Shown: one piece after another, positions 13,801-26,065 of the stretch
How the letters are laid out: each line of letters starts with the position of its first letter
Numbering within the stretch: the first letter of the stretch is position 1
Origin: Rotaria socialis
Lineage: Eukaryota; Rotifera; Eurotatoria; Philodinida; Philodinidae
NCBI GenBank assembly: GCA_905331475.1
Contig: CAJNYU010001127.1
Coordinates: 248,001-312,000 of the forward strand
Direction: 5' to 3'
Length of the DNA: 64,000 nt
Notes under the pieces: generated by a model
Told to the model about the DNA's origin: nothing
The model's input: the letters and a program-made list of their open reading frames with translations, nothing else
The model's database searches: none
Position numbers and translations under genes: made by a program

Positions 13801-13913
13801 TCTGTAATCGAAGAAGATGAAGAGTTATTAAGAAAAATGTCATGATGATTATTAGATTGCGGATAGCGACATGCGTTGGAAATTGCACGCTTCGATGCCG
13901 TTGATGATGACAT
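10887..13913 (-). CDS. CEP70: CEP70-like centrosomal protein, 11 exons
   Basis: Minus-strand model (window coordinates, first exon first): 13621-13913, 13427-13532, 13271-13375, 13124-13212, 12917-13073, 12457-12609, 12047-12103, 11811-11988, 11622-11742, 11236-11315 and 10887-11179. All junctions are GT-AG and keep frame; about 543 aa, close to the roughly 600 aa of vertebrate CEP70. The N-terminus is Ser/Asn-rich and low complexity, then come coiled-coil exons (IQELIQSNMDLKKEIREIRR; DTCQETIAQLRKTIESMERR). The C-terminal third carries the recognisable part: SLFDVTCFTQLPTALNELYY, then SYDDFVPYYHQFIEQMASLL and GDEIMPAIKTLKLLAHGES, matching the family's LFDV..., FFPAFQ and AIVPAVKKLKVL segments as I remember them. 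CEP70 binds gamma-tubulin at the centrosome and supports microtubule organisation and ciliogenesis. A splice acceptor lies 28 nt upstream of the ATG. Confidence 0.75.
12135..12443 (+). CDS. Possible nested intronic gene, 102 aa, unknown
   Basis: An intact 102-codon ORF lies wholly inside the 353-nt CEP70 intron 12104-12456, on the opposite strand. The predicted protein is well mixed, not low complexity: charged N-terminus, then LQRFIVGRRIAKSNIHINIS, an Asn/His-rich middle, and a basic helical C-terminus (IKPQIRERIETLQQAVYRTQ, ending FQREF). An AATAAA overlaps the end of the ORF at 12444, suitable as a poly(A) signal. The host intron is several times longer than its neighbours, as expected if it carries cargo. 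No family recognised; it has no signal peptide or membrane segment. The single exon could indicate a retrocopy or a simple young gene. It could still be a chance ORF. Confidence 0.45.
   Translation: MQENSLFYEQHSLVNNDPDLQRFIVGRRIAKSNIHINISKEYFVTAFIHSNHNNNQANHLSSTRVPFELRQGTNLIKPQIRERIETLQQAVYRTQSVFQREF
12461..12482. repeat. Short GCGGGT hexamer run in CEP70 exon 6
   Basis: About three GCGGGT units encode an Ala-Pro repeat (APAPAP) in the CEP70-like protein. It is the most GC-rich spot in the gene. Confidence 0.7.
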
Positions 13914-13946
13914 GCGAGCTGAAGTTGAATCAAAAGGAAGCCTAAG
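13914..13946 (-). promoter_or_regulatory. 3' splice acceptor just upstream of CEP70 start
   Basis: On the minus strand a CCTTAG acceptor (13942-13946) is followed by 28 nt of leader and the ATG at 13913. No matching donor is obvious, so this is either a 5'-UTR intron acceptor or a spliced-leader trans-splice site. The leader is in frame with the ATG, so an upstream coding exon cannot be excluded. Confidence 0.45.
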
Positions 13947-16900
13947 GATTGAATAAGACCAAAAGTTAGTAAAATCTACCGTTGTCTCTCAAAGTAAGCA
14001 AGAAAAATAGATTAAAGATGACAGGATATCCGCCAGGAGGATGTTTTAAAAAATGGTGTTATCCTGTCACACATATTACACACACACACACACGCGCGGG
14101 CGCACGCATACACCGACCATGATGAACATGAGAATCAGTTCGTGGAACAAACGAGAAGAAGGAAGGAAGAAAGAAGAGAGTGAGAGTGAAGAAAAAATTG
14201 AGGTGTCAAGATACCAGGCAACCAACTCATTTATTCTTTATCAGCTCTATTCGTTCAAGTGCGTGTATGTCAGGAAAATGTAAGAAACCAAAACATAAAC
14301 CAGTAAATGCCATGTCTTGAATAAAAGATAAGGAAAGAGAGAAAATTGCTTTATAACCATATGTGTTCAATAAGATCTTTCATAGAACAAGATTTATATA
14401 TAGAGACACACCTGTTCTTCATAGCCTCATTTCATAACTTTTTTCTTCTCAAGTTTATTCTTTTACATAATAGAGACGACTACATACAGTGTCGATCCGA
14501 TGTTATGTTATTTGTTAATAATTACTTTACGCTAGTTTTATTTTCTCTCGTTTGTTTGACAACATATATGTCCTTGATTAAATATGCTTATTCAGTTTAA
14601 TTCAACGTCTGAATATACAATTTTTCATTTGTATAAAAAAAAGATCTAAGAAACAAACATCACAAAATTATAGTGATAAAGAAAATCATTTACAATAAAT
14701 ATATTAGATTTTGTTTTCTAATACATATATATATATATATACGTGTGTATTCGTTTTTAGAATCAATGTGAAAAAACACTATTAGTCAAGAATTAGTCAT
14801 AATAATTATATACTATAGTGCGTACCTTCTTCTACTTGCTCCTATCCACAATTGATTTTGTTGATGATACTTTTCACTCGATCGCATTTGACAAAGAATT
14901 ATTTACTTAAAAATAGAAAACTTGAATATCTGATTATCAACTTCTATACAACAATAACAAGATGGAGAAAATACGATTCAATAGTGTTAGCTATTGATAG
15001 CTATGCAGATTTCGCTGTGTATATAAATGCGTATAGTAATCGGGTTTCTGCTCTCTTTTTTCTCTTTCAAGATTTCAATTATTCGTGTAAATGCGTGCTC
15101 TCGAAATCGTAATGCCATCACCTTCACCTAGCACAGTGATGTCGACAGAGCCGAACAAAGAAGAGAAAAGGTAGAGTCACTCTTTTCTTTTTCTTTTCTC
15201 TTTTGTCTTAGATTTGCAACATAGAAGATGGCGACACAGAAACGACAGAAGCCGCATACTGGACTTTTTCTCTTTTATAGGCATCAAAGAAAAGTGGATA
15301 CCTGTCAAAAGACGTAAAATTTATTATTTTTCAATCAGACATTGGTTGAACAACGTTACAAAACTTGGCCTTGCAGGTTCACTGATTGAAAAGAAATCAA
15401 TGGAAAAAAATCAATGTTTGTATACTTCATGTTCTTAAAGTCGAAATATTTTCTTTCGATTTTGGTTTTTGTTAGTTTACACGACCTCGAAAATAGTATA
15501 ATCAAGATATATATATATATTAATAATCCGATGATGAGATCACAGAACACAGAAACTTGGTCTCAACAATCTGACTTTCTTCTCGTACAGTTAATAGACG
15601 TATGGTTCGTTTAAATAAAAGATAATAAATTTGTTGTAGTAATTACTAGAGAAAAATAAAATCTTGACTATTTCAATTATTTTAATCTCATGATGAAAAA
15701 AAAGCTAATTTAAATAAAATTAACTTTAGAGCTTCATCTTTTGAGACTCATATTAATATGCAAAAAAAAGGTGTTATATTATTCAATAAAGTGACTGATT
15801 TGGTATAAATTTTCGATGCTGAATAAGAGTTTATTTAAAATATGAAAGTTGAATTCAATGAAATTCTCGTACGTGAAAACAAATATTGTGTTTCAACTTG
15901 AAATTGTTATGTAAGACAATTTTTTCATGTAGATTATATTTAAATTGTAACTTTCCACATTACATTAGCAGAATATTAGAGATAAAATTTTGAGTAATAA
16001 CTGTAAGATTTATGTCCTTGCTTTATTGAAAAGATTATTCTTATTTTCATAGATTATTTCTCTATCTATATTAATTATCTGGCATGTTTTTAGTTAGTTT
16101 GTACAAAGATTGTAACGTTCAGTTTTACACTTAAATATACATTCGCATTTAAATTTCTTTTGTAAAATTTGCTGTTAAGTTTAAATTCTATTGTATTATC
16201 AATGAATTCAATCAATGTATTTTCAAGAGAAAAAAGAGTAGGTACTCTCTTTGATTATTTCATAAGAGTTTTCATATTAATTACTTGACATAATACAAGA
16301 GAAAAAGACAAATATGAACAATATGCTGTAATGCTATATAGAAGAAAACAAATCATTGCCAAATTATTATTTCAAGCTGCACTCTCATAGCTTATTTTTT
16401 TGAAGATTCAAGGTCATAAAATAATTCAACAATAGATCGAATAAAAAAATCTTGATTCAAGACTAATGTAATCGACTTCTATGAGTGTAACACAAGTTTT
16501 TGAATCGATAAATATCATTCGATTATTGATACGATATTTATATTTGCATAGTTTATTTCGATTCATGTAAATTTAGAATATTTTTTTAAAATTTATATCT
16601 GTTATTATGTCGCTGACTATTTTATTTATTCTTCTGAATCCTATAGAACAACCAAAGTTTTCACTCTGTAGAGAAGTAAAATAAAACACAAAAGAAATTT
16701 ATTTATCAATATTTAGTTAAACAATGAAGTATAGAATAGAAACATTTTCGAGAACAGCATCAGCTCACTACTAGTAAAGAGATAATAAAATAGGAATACT
16801 AGTTTATCACATGGAATATTCTGAAGTAAACCTATACAAACACAAATTCACTTGATACAATTGATAATTTACATGACCGTGGTAGACATCAAGCAGTACA

Positions 16901-17940
16901 ATCAAATCTTGATGAAACAGATTCTTTGGATCGTGCATACAAAAATCAGCATCATCATATTCAACTAAATAAAACAAATCAAAATTTTTACTTTCAATGT
17001 TAATCTAATCGGATTCTGATATTTCTATTGAATAATTCATTTTTATTAAGATTTAAAAGTCAATAGATCAGCGAGGAAATAAGTAAACTACTCTTCTGAT
17101 TATTATTCGTCGTTAAATATACCTATATATATACAGTTGAGATAAATATTCTATTCAAGAAAAAGAAACAAACATTTATATTTTTTTCATTACTGAATTG
17201 AATTATATGAAAGAAACCTTTTAAAATACCATTTCGATTATTGTGAAAATTTTATTTGTAAAATAACCAAAAAATTTGTTTTCTTAAAATCTACGTATCA
17301 ATAGAAAAATGTTTTAGGAGAACTTGTTCGTGTCAAATTTTACATCATTAATAAACAGATATTTAACATGGACAAAATGTATCTTAAAGAAATATACAAA
17401 TGGCGTTATTATGACACGAACAACTGAACATTAAGCATAAAATAAAGAATATCCTTACTAAATAGAATATTCTTATAAAGATACTCTTTTAAACACAACA
17501 AAAAGTGACTATCTCACGAACAGTAGAATTGATTTCAACTGTAAAATGTGGAGTCTGCGAGTATTGGATAGTAAGGTGAACGTATGCTTAGTATCTTAAA
17601 CTCTAAGCTAAAAAAAGTTTTCAAGCGGTTTCAAAAACTCCTTTTGACGAATATATGAGAATGAACTTTTAAAATATCGTAACAAATTTTTAATTAATAC
17701 GTAGAAAAAAATCTTTCACTAATCATTACAATGAAGAAGCTTTAGTTTTTTTCGTAGAAAATTTGTAGAATATTCCTCTATTGAACACAAAATGTGAAAC
17801 TTGAAATACTTTTTCTAACAAACTCAAATTGAATAGAATTTTTTAATTGAAGAAAAAAAACATTCTTACGAATTTTGCAGGTTTGATATAATATTTAACA
17901 GAATTCGTGGCAGATCTAGACGCTTTTAATTTACTAGTGG
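13947..17940. other. Intergenic, no supported gene
   Basis: AT-rich, with short simple repeats: (AC)n then a CG-rich patch at about 14079-14100, and (TA)n at about 14726-14741. Open stretches (for example 14852-15112, 15214-15438) have no domain signature and biased composition. Confidence 0.45.
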
Positions 17941-18105
17941 CGATAAAAATTCTTCAGTGCTGAATGAAGCCCGCATTTGGCCGGAATTCAGTGATATCCG
18001 CGAGCAAGGATTCCGGCAACTGTCAGCAGGAACCGATCAGCATTTTATGAATCCAACAGAATCCTGGCGAGCGTGAGTGCCCTGAGAGAACGCCCTATTT
18101 ATAAT
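17941..18105. mobile_element. GC-rich relic, possible transposon fragment
   Basis: About 160 bp of clearly higher GC than the surrounding DNA. It contains an inverted repeat CCGGAAT/ATTCCGG (17981-17987 and 18010-18016, 22-nt loop) and the words CAGTGCTGAATGAAGC and GGATTCCGGCAACTGTCAGC. No coding frame is seen. The compositional break suggests inserted DNA, but no element family is recognised. Confidence 0.3.
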
Positions 18106-21100
18106 AAATAAAAAGTAAGCAACGATGACTATTTTTCATAATTCAAATCATCTAAGTGGTAAAATCATTTTTTAGACTCAAAAAATTCTTTATGATAAGA
18201 CCATTAGAAAATCTAGATGTAAAATTATGTTTTAATAAATGAATTTATTGATCAAGATGATTCTTATGACTATCCTTTATTATTACTTGAGTATAAGTAA
18301 CGAGTAAAAATGCTCTTATGAGTAGTACAAGTTTCTTCGATATTATGTTGAAGATTAGGTTTAATACGAAATCTTGACGTTTTTAATTGAATACTTTTAT
18401 GGGATCGCATTTATTGCTTACTTTTCTTTCATTTAATGTTAAATAATACACAATTGTGAATGAATTTTTGCTTACCCGATGCTAATCTCTTGAGAACAGT
18501 AATTTCTTCATATATTTTATTCTACTCGAAATCAGCACACGATATGGAAAAAATGTTTCGAATTGTAATTACTTCAGCATCTGCTGCAACTGTTGTATTT
18601 TTGTGAAATGAATATTTGTCGAGAATTTCAATCTTTGAATCTTTTTTACTAATTCAAATTGAAGCATTTGAAGTCGAAGAGAATCCATCATGTGGTGACA
18701 TATATCCGTCGAATGTCCTGATGTGATTCCGAGTAGAATTCACTCAGTCGATCCACTTCATCAAAATGAGTAAGTGCTTTTTCAATTATACAAAAAAAAT
18801 TGCGTTTTGAATGTTTCTTTTGCGTCATTCATCATCGCTTGATGGTGAACGTAATATCACATGCAGATCTTCATCACATCAACAATACAATTGTTTTCAA
18901 TCTTGTAACTATTTTAATTATTTTTCTGAGAAAAACGGCATAACATTATTTTGTTTTGTTTCATCCAAAGGATTTTGATATTGTATAGCAACAAAGTCCC
19001 GTACTGAAATCAACTTTTCACTGGTACTACCTAGAACAATTATTAGTTCATCGGAATTATAAGGATTCAAAACTAAATTTTATTATACATTTCTTTCTAT
19101 AAAAGAGAATATTTATTGACGCATTTAACAACAAAAAATACTCGATGCAATTGAATGTGAGACTACAAATAATACAAAGCAATATAAAACTTTTTTCATG
19201 CTCATACTCTCATATTTTTAAATCAAATATCAACTGCTAAAAACTAGCTGTAAAATATTTTGTAGAAAAAGTTTCATGTGAACAAAGTCGAACATTATTT
19301 CATAATGTCACTTTAAAAATCTCACGCGGATTAAGGTTTTGGTGCAAATTTTGAACTTATTTAGGTCATTGATAACTTAACTATTATAAACGTACGATGA
19401 ATAAGGCATATTGCCTAGAAAGTACGCCAGCTGAAATGTACAACTTGATGGAAAGAAAATATCTTCAAACTTCTAAGCGAAAATCTGGTTCTGATGAGAC
19501 AACTTGATTCGCAATATTAAGAATCCAGTGAAATATCTTCGCTCAAACTGTAAGTATGAACAAGCTTGACCATAGAATACGCTAAAAAGATCTAACGAGA
19601 TGATAATCCCAATATGGTAAAAGTCACACAAATGTTAAATCGGTTTTTATTTTCATTTGTGATGATGAAATGACGTCAGTGTAGTTTGTTTCAACGCCTC
19701 TCTTTCTTCTAGTTCTAAGATTCCAATCGAAAAAATATTAATTGAAACTAGGTTGCACTAAATATACAGTATTTTAAGTAGTAACAAAATACTTGACGAA
19801 AAAATTGTATTTTTCGCATATTTTGACGTAACCAATAAATAAAATTGAGTAGTTTTGAAAGTTTTACATAAGAAAAGATGTAATATATTAACTTTGATTA
19901 AGGTTTTTTCGTGATACATCGTTAGGAACATAAATTTAGAACGGTTAACATTTCAAGTTTTCTTCTCAGCGATAACAATGCAAATAATTTCAGCAGCTAA
20001 AAAGATTCTATAGTCACAGTCTGGACCCCTAAATCATCAATGCAAGACTTTATCAGAATGAAAATTTTTGGCAGAGAAAAGAATTTCCATTCTGATAAAG
20101 TGTTCTGGAAATTTTCATCACTTGTCTTCATTCAATCGAATTCAATTTAAAGAAGATCCCAAAGCAACAAGCACGCAAAGAAAAACACTGACATTATCAA
20201 TAGACACGAGAAAAAGGCATGCTGACCTTTTGTTAATTATATGTTATTCAATAAGGAAAGGTCATGAAAGGAGTTGAAGCATTGCATTTTGCTCAAAATG
20301 AATTGTTTTATCAAATTATAATAGTCCCGAAACGTTTCAAAGTGTTAGCTTTGCTCACAAATCGTTTTATTGTTAACAGAAAAACAGAGACACGACCAAG
20401 AGAACAGTTACAATTCAACTCACTTTTTCAGAACAAAGTCATTAACCCTCTCTTCTCTTTTTCGTGCCTTTTTTTTATCCAATAACAAAAGGATGCGAGA
20501 AAAAATATTTTAAATACATTATTTTCCCAGGCATCCTCAGTCAAGTCGTTTTGTTACAGCTTTTAGGGTCATCAGTTTAAATAATAAGAATCTTTCACGC
20601 ACTCAAAAACTTATTCGAATTTTTTTCTAGATGTTAACACTTAGTGGAAAAGTGACCAACAAGAAATCTGTAAACAATGACTTGTCGCAGTATTAAAATA
20701 TGGAATCTATCGTAATTCATTCGAATTTATAAATATTTTGTTTTCAGTTTAAAAAACAAGCAAACTTCTTTACAAGTTCGAAAGTGTTTTTCTAAAACGA
20801 AACAATTGATTGTGTTGTAGAAAGACAGTTGTAAGATTAGAATTTTCCATCAGCCGTTATTAGTTGTAATAATCATTTATCAATTATGATGAATGTATCA
20901 AAAGTTTTGTTTTCTAAACATCGATTTATTTTAATAGAAAGAATTTCAAAAGCTTTGAATCTATCAATAGATCCATTGATATGTGCAGTTTATCGTGATA
21001 TTTGAGTGACATGTGAACGTCCTAGTCGAATATATCGTAAGATACTAAGCTAATTGAATAAGTTCAATAAATAATAGAATTTCGAACAATTTAGATATTC

Positions 21101-23173
21101 TATGAAACATACGGTATGAAACAAAAACATCTCATACATCGATTGCATAGAATCCGGGAAGTTAGCCCATGCCATGGATTTTTCATTCAAACAAAATCTA
21201 TTCGGAACTCTATTTGACATCGTCAGTGTGACATTGTATTGTTCTAAGGCTATGGCGGGATCGAGTGAGAAACAAAATATAATTATATTCTCTTCCTGTC
21301 ATTTTTCAGTAGGCCAAGTTCCTTTTCCATAGAATTTCTCTCCAGAAAGGAATGTAATTGAATTAGCGATTGTTTTCGGCTCAAAATTGTATTTCAGCAA
21401 TAATTTCTAATAAATCGATATTGTCAGCTATTCAATCTATATTACTGTATGCTTTGTTTCCAAGCAGTTTTTTATTATTGGATTAAACCAAATGGTTAAG
21501 ACCTACTCTTCGAAATTTCTTTGCTAACAGGATGATTTTTTCCTTAATATTATCATAGTTTTGAATTTCGAACATATAAATTAGTTCTTGTTATTGAATA
21601 TTAGATTTCTAATTCTATCTAATATTCCATTGACCCGTGACACACAATTACGAATGATAATAGCTAATATGTCAATCTGCTCCAAATAAATAATAAATAT
21701 AAAGATTATTTATGCAATTAAAAGAGCATTTCTTTTGTTCTCTAAATTATTGATAAACAATACGATAAAACATAAAACAACAACTATATGATCCGAAAAG
21801 GCATCTCTCGTACAAAATGGAAATAGGTTAATTTAGTATTTTAATATTCTATGAAATACATTTGTAAGTAATGGCAAGACTCTATAAGCAAATAAGGAAA
21901 AAAAATGTAAGAGAAAGAGGAGAATTCATTTTTCAGTCATGAAATTTCTCAAGAAAGTTCATCAGGAAAAATATTTGTCCATGAATAGATAATTGTGAGT
22001 GAAAATAATTTTCAACATTACATATTTCAATCAGTAGGACACCATTTTGAATTACTTGTTCTTATAAATTTCATATTCATATAAATTACTCTACCATTAC
22101 ACATAAAAGTACTGTTAGAAGAATTATTTTAATAATATATTATTTAATTAAAAATGTAAAGTTATGGTCTATTTATGTCAGCTACATAGAATGATTAGTT
22201 TTTTTTCGTAACTTATAAAAAAAGAAATGAAGACATTCATATTGGAATAAATTTTTACCAAAATAAAAAATAGCCAACATTGAATTAATCTATTCTTTCA
22301 AAGGAATGAATTGTTTATTTTGACTCAATCTGTCGTCATATTTATGACCAAGCAGAAATTCATGAGTTTTTTTCGCTTCAATCAAGTCCTATGATAGTGC
22401 AACTATTTTCACATTCTGTTCAATGACTAATTGTTACCATGTCAAATGTCAAATGTCAAATGTCAAAAGTCATGTTCTACTGAGAAAATAGCATCTAGAA
22501 AAAGCATATAAAATCTTCAGAAAATAACATCAGACAAAAACTTCAAAATGTTCCTAGTTTTAATCTCCATTCTTTTCTATGTAGTAAGTGTCTTTCGTCG
22601 AGAATTCTACATGCTTTTCTTCTCGTTAATATAAGATATCAGATCCGGTGATAACAATATGCCGTTGATATCAAAAAAATATTCTGACTGTTTTCTTTTT
22701 TTTAATGAATTTTCCCTTTACATGACTTTGAGCAAATTTGTCTAGATGACAAGTACACTTTACTTTATTAGTAATATACTGGGTCATCATATATCTAAAC
22801 GAATTAAGTCTTTTATAATTACTGAGTGTAAAACTTCCGAACCAGATATTATTTTATACTTCTTTATGTAATGATATACAAGATCATGGATTTCTACAGT
22901 CTTGAATGATTTTTATTAACTGAAATTTACGATAAAGACAAACGAACAATCAAATGACAAAGCAGAGTCACATTATTGTGGGAGCAAATAAAATACAAAA
23001 AGACACAAACAATAATTAATAAATATAGATATATACACATATATTGATGACATGAGGAGGATAGTAAATAAAAGTAAGGGAATACGTAAAAAGGCGTGTT
23101 TTTATTTATCTGACACAACTAAAGAGGCCGCTGTTCTTTGTGTTTCTGTCTTATGCATCTATTGCTGATCATT
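18106..23173. other. Intergenic, no supported gene
   Basis: About 5 kb of AT-rich sequence with no exon chain I could join on either strand. Small open stretches at 20068-20485 lack any domain signature. It contains the short heptamer array at 22441-22467. Confidence 0.45.
22441..22467. repeat. GTCAAAT heptamer tandem array
   Basis: Three perfect GTCAAAT units followed by a degenerate fourth (GTCAAAAGTC). Confidence 0.85.
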
Positions 23174-24114
23174 TTACATGGACTGAGGAGATAAATGATT
23201 GAGATCTTTCGAAGACAATGTTGTTCCACCAAATGGACGTCGAATTTTATTTGAATTTGCACTCAACTGACCTTTGTTCATAGAATTTTTAACAGCATCA
23301 GTCAATGATAACAATGATTGAGCAGATTGAATTGGTTCTTTTTCTGTGCCATTAACATTTGATAAACCATCAGAATTTATAGAAGACATCGCCTGTGGTT
23401 TAGCTGCAGAAATTGAATTTGAGGATTGTGAACTTGTCAATATTGAAGATTTGGACTCATCAGATGAAAGTATATCAGCAAATGGTGTCCATCGTCTCTT
23501 TATTACTGATGATGATGATGATGATGATATTGTTGATGGTGCGGAGATGGTAGGTTCTAGAAAGAAAGAAAAATGATTTGTTTTTAAATTATTTTTATCG
23601 GAAATATTCTACTATCATAATCAGTAAACATCAGTATACAATAGAAGAGAAAAAAATCCGTAGAAAATGATAATAAACGCAGTAGCATGCAACAGCGGAA
23701 GTAATTAAATGCACTACTCAGAAAAAGGAAGAGATTGAAATATCTCATATGTGTTTGTTGAATGGTAGTGATGTCATGCTTTTTTTTTCTCCTATTGCAT
23801 GAAAATAAATCTCAAGCAAAGTTATTTATTTTTCCGCTTGACAATTGAGAATAATTTAAGTAATTAGTTACTTACCATCTGAACAACCAGATAATGTTGG
23901 ATCCGAATTATGAGTATGAAAAGAAAGATAGACACTAGAAAAAGAAATTGAATAAGTTTTAAAAGAAAATAATGAGAGAATGAAATTCTTTATACCGATA
24001 AAAATCGAACTTTCCTGGTTCACCGGGACTCTCTGGAAAATGATATATTGTTTCAGGAGAAGAGTTTACGTTAACATTCCATGTATGTGATCCATTGCAC
24101 GCTTTCGAAGTCAT
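23174..24114 (-). CDS. Ser-rich protein of unknown function, three exons
   Basis: Minus-strand model: 23996-24114, 23876-23934 and 23174-23556, all GT-AG and in frame, giving 186 aa from ATG to TAA. The first two exons give a compact segment (MTSKACNGSHTWNVNVNSSP, then ETIYHFPESPGEPGKFDFYR and FHTHNSDPTLSGCSDE). The last exon is low complexity: a poly-Ser run encoded by the ATC/ATG-rich stretch at 23510-23530, then two basic-aromatic patches (VIKRRWTPFADIL and NKIRRPFGGTTL) in Ser/Asn/Gln-rich sequence. No signal peptide, membrane span or catalytic motif. The two basic patches may be short linear motifs. I do not recognise the family. Three consistent introns make a real gene more likely than chance. 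Confidence 0.6.
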
Positions 24115-25129
24115 TTCTTTTTTCGAATATTTTTTATTTAAATAAAAATAATTCTTGACGGAACAAGACGTTGTATAATAAAATTATTTTACTACAAATG
24201 AGAGAACGATCTTTATATATAGTTATAGATATAGCCCTGAATGCACTTTTTTTATATTTTCTCTCGTCTACGAAAACATCCTGGGGGTGTGACGATCAGA
24301 ACAGCGTCAGAATACATAAAAGATTTCTTTTTTTCCTATTTTTCTCTTTCGTTCTATCCCGTTGTTTATGTATATTGTTGGACGGCCTTGGTTGCATACT
24401 GACGGCTTTTTCTATCGGTTTCTTATATTTCTTCTCGCCATTCTTCTTGTTTTTCTCTTTTGTATCGACACACCCTCCTTTCTTCATCGTTGCGAAGTTA
24501 TTCCACCTACGATTCGTGCGCAAAAAAAAACAGATCTAATAGGAATCGACAGACGGGAAAACGGGAGCATAGTACGAAGGACAGAGAGAAAACAAATCGA
24601 GAGTAGAGGTTATGGAGGACAATCAACAATTTCGTTGCTGATGAAAAAAATGGTTTTCTTTCTATAGAATCATAGAAAGAAGTTGAAAATCGTTCTGGTG
24701 ATACAACCGAAAATAAATAGTATTGCCGACATTAAGCATGTGACAAAAAAAGAAGCCCACGCTTAATGTTTTTTTAAACTATGTAGAAGAAAATGACGTT
24801 AGTTGGATTTCGATCTACCATCAGTACTTTGTACTTTAATGATTATAACGTTGTTATTTATATGCAAGCACATGCGTTCTTTTACTTTGAAATGGAAAAA
24901 GAAGAGTCACGAGAGTGACACATACTACCTGATATAACGAAGGCGTGTCAATATAATCTGTTGAGATTGTCGAGAAAAAATTAAAATCAAGAACGAATAT
25001 ACCAACTTGTGCAAATCATATGACCATGAAAAAAGACAAACATAGTTTTCAACGATAGTATCTTTATGAAACATTCTGATTGCACATGCAGTTACTCATA
25101 TGAATTAATAGAAGTTAGTCTTTGCTCAC
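24115..25129. other. Upstream region of the Ser-rich gene, no supported gene
   Basis: Pyrimidine- and purine-biased sequence. Overlapping open stretches on both strands at 24171-24667 have composition set by T/C-rich runs and no domain. Probably promoter and spacer. Confidence 0.4.
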
Positions 25130-26065
25130 TGACAACATGTACAAAATGAATACGGAAACATCGGATTTGCATCCGATTGTTATGTGTACTTCAAAAAGCG
25201 AAAATGTACATCCATTTTTTTCTGTAAGGCATAGATCTCATCAAGATACATCCCTTCTCACTAAATTACAAGGAGAAAATACAGGCATGCTAAGTTACCA
25301 TGGACCGCACTGTATGCAACTCTATCCAGTGATCATTGACTCTATTCTCAGAGTGATATAATATCTTTAGAGATCACAGAAATTGAATTCAGATTCGTGT
25401 TCAGCTTCGAAAACTGGATTAGAACAGTTATTTTTGAATGGTTTTGTGTTTGTATCTAGCAGGATTACGATCGTAAACAACCTCATGAAATTATAAGAGA
25501 TATATGATAGATACAGGCATCAGTATTTTCATAATAAATCATCAATAGTATTAGCTATCGAGTTCGGGTTTTTACCTTTCGATAGCCCTTTTGACTGGCA
25601 ACAAAGCCAGGCATTTGAGAAGCTCCCAAGCTGCTGGTCATCTGAGACATATCTAGGCAATTTGGTTTCTAGATGCAGTTTTGTGTATTTTGAGACCTTT
25701 TTCAGTCAATGTTTCGTTAGAAAACTACGATTTTTTCAAAACCAATATCAGATTCAGAATCAACGTTAAAAACTGAGTCGATTTATATATGTTGTGGATA
25801 ATACTGAGAAAAAAACGTTTTTTTGAAAAATCCCTGTACTCCCCCTCAGGGATTGTCTGGTCAAAAATGACAATTTTTTCGATAACTCAACCATTTCTTG
25901 ACGGATCCTTCTCATCTTCGAACTCGACTGAGACATTGACGAGGCTGAACTACGTAGAAAATTTCATCATGATCTAACTCTCCTTTCGAAAGTTATCGTG
26001 TAAACGGATGGACGGACACACTGGCCGATTCTAGAGTGTACTCACTTTTTGAGTACACAAAAAAG
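25130..26065 (+). mobile_element. Dispersed repeat, copy 1, ends in a perfect hairpin
   Basis: The last 440 bp or so (25630-26065) match 45995-46433 closely. Shared words include CTAGGCAATTTG, GTTTCGTTAGAAAACTACGA, AAAATGACAATTTTTTCGAT, TCTCCTTTCGAAAGTTATCG and the GGACGGAC run. A shorter shared block at about 25145-25195 matches 45910-45960, so copy 1 is longer by an internal segment of about 430 bp missing in copy 2. That segment holds a stem GCTATCGA/TCGATAGC (25554-25586) and a CTGGC/GCCAG hairpin (25595-25610). Both copies end at the same perfect 9-bp hairpin followed by an A-rich tail. No intact coding frame remains. It looks like a non-autonomous element or the tail of a retroelement; class unknown. 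Confidence 0.7.
26036..26058. repeat. Terminal hairpin of dispersed repeat copy 1
   Basis: Perfect inverted repeat GTGTACTCA/TGAGTACAC around a CTTTT loop, followed by A-rich sequence. The same 23 nt occur at 46404-46426. Confidence 0.9.

Noticed and set aside
14053-14283. Open frame with Thr-His repeats
   Set aside because: Produced by the CA microsatellite and purine runs.
24171-24667. Overlapping Phe/Leu-rich frames on + and Lys-rich frame on -
   Set aside because: Set by T/C-rich sequence upstream of the Ser-rich gene; no conserved motif.
25560-25640. Word FDWQQSQAFEKL resembling the RNase H region of gypsy-type polymerases
   Set aside because: The match is about ten residues in one frame inside a non-coding repeat, with no other polymerase motif around it.
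26036-26065. Helitron 3' end
   Set aside because: The hairpin fits, but the CTRR terminus is not shared by both copies and no 5' TC end was found.
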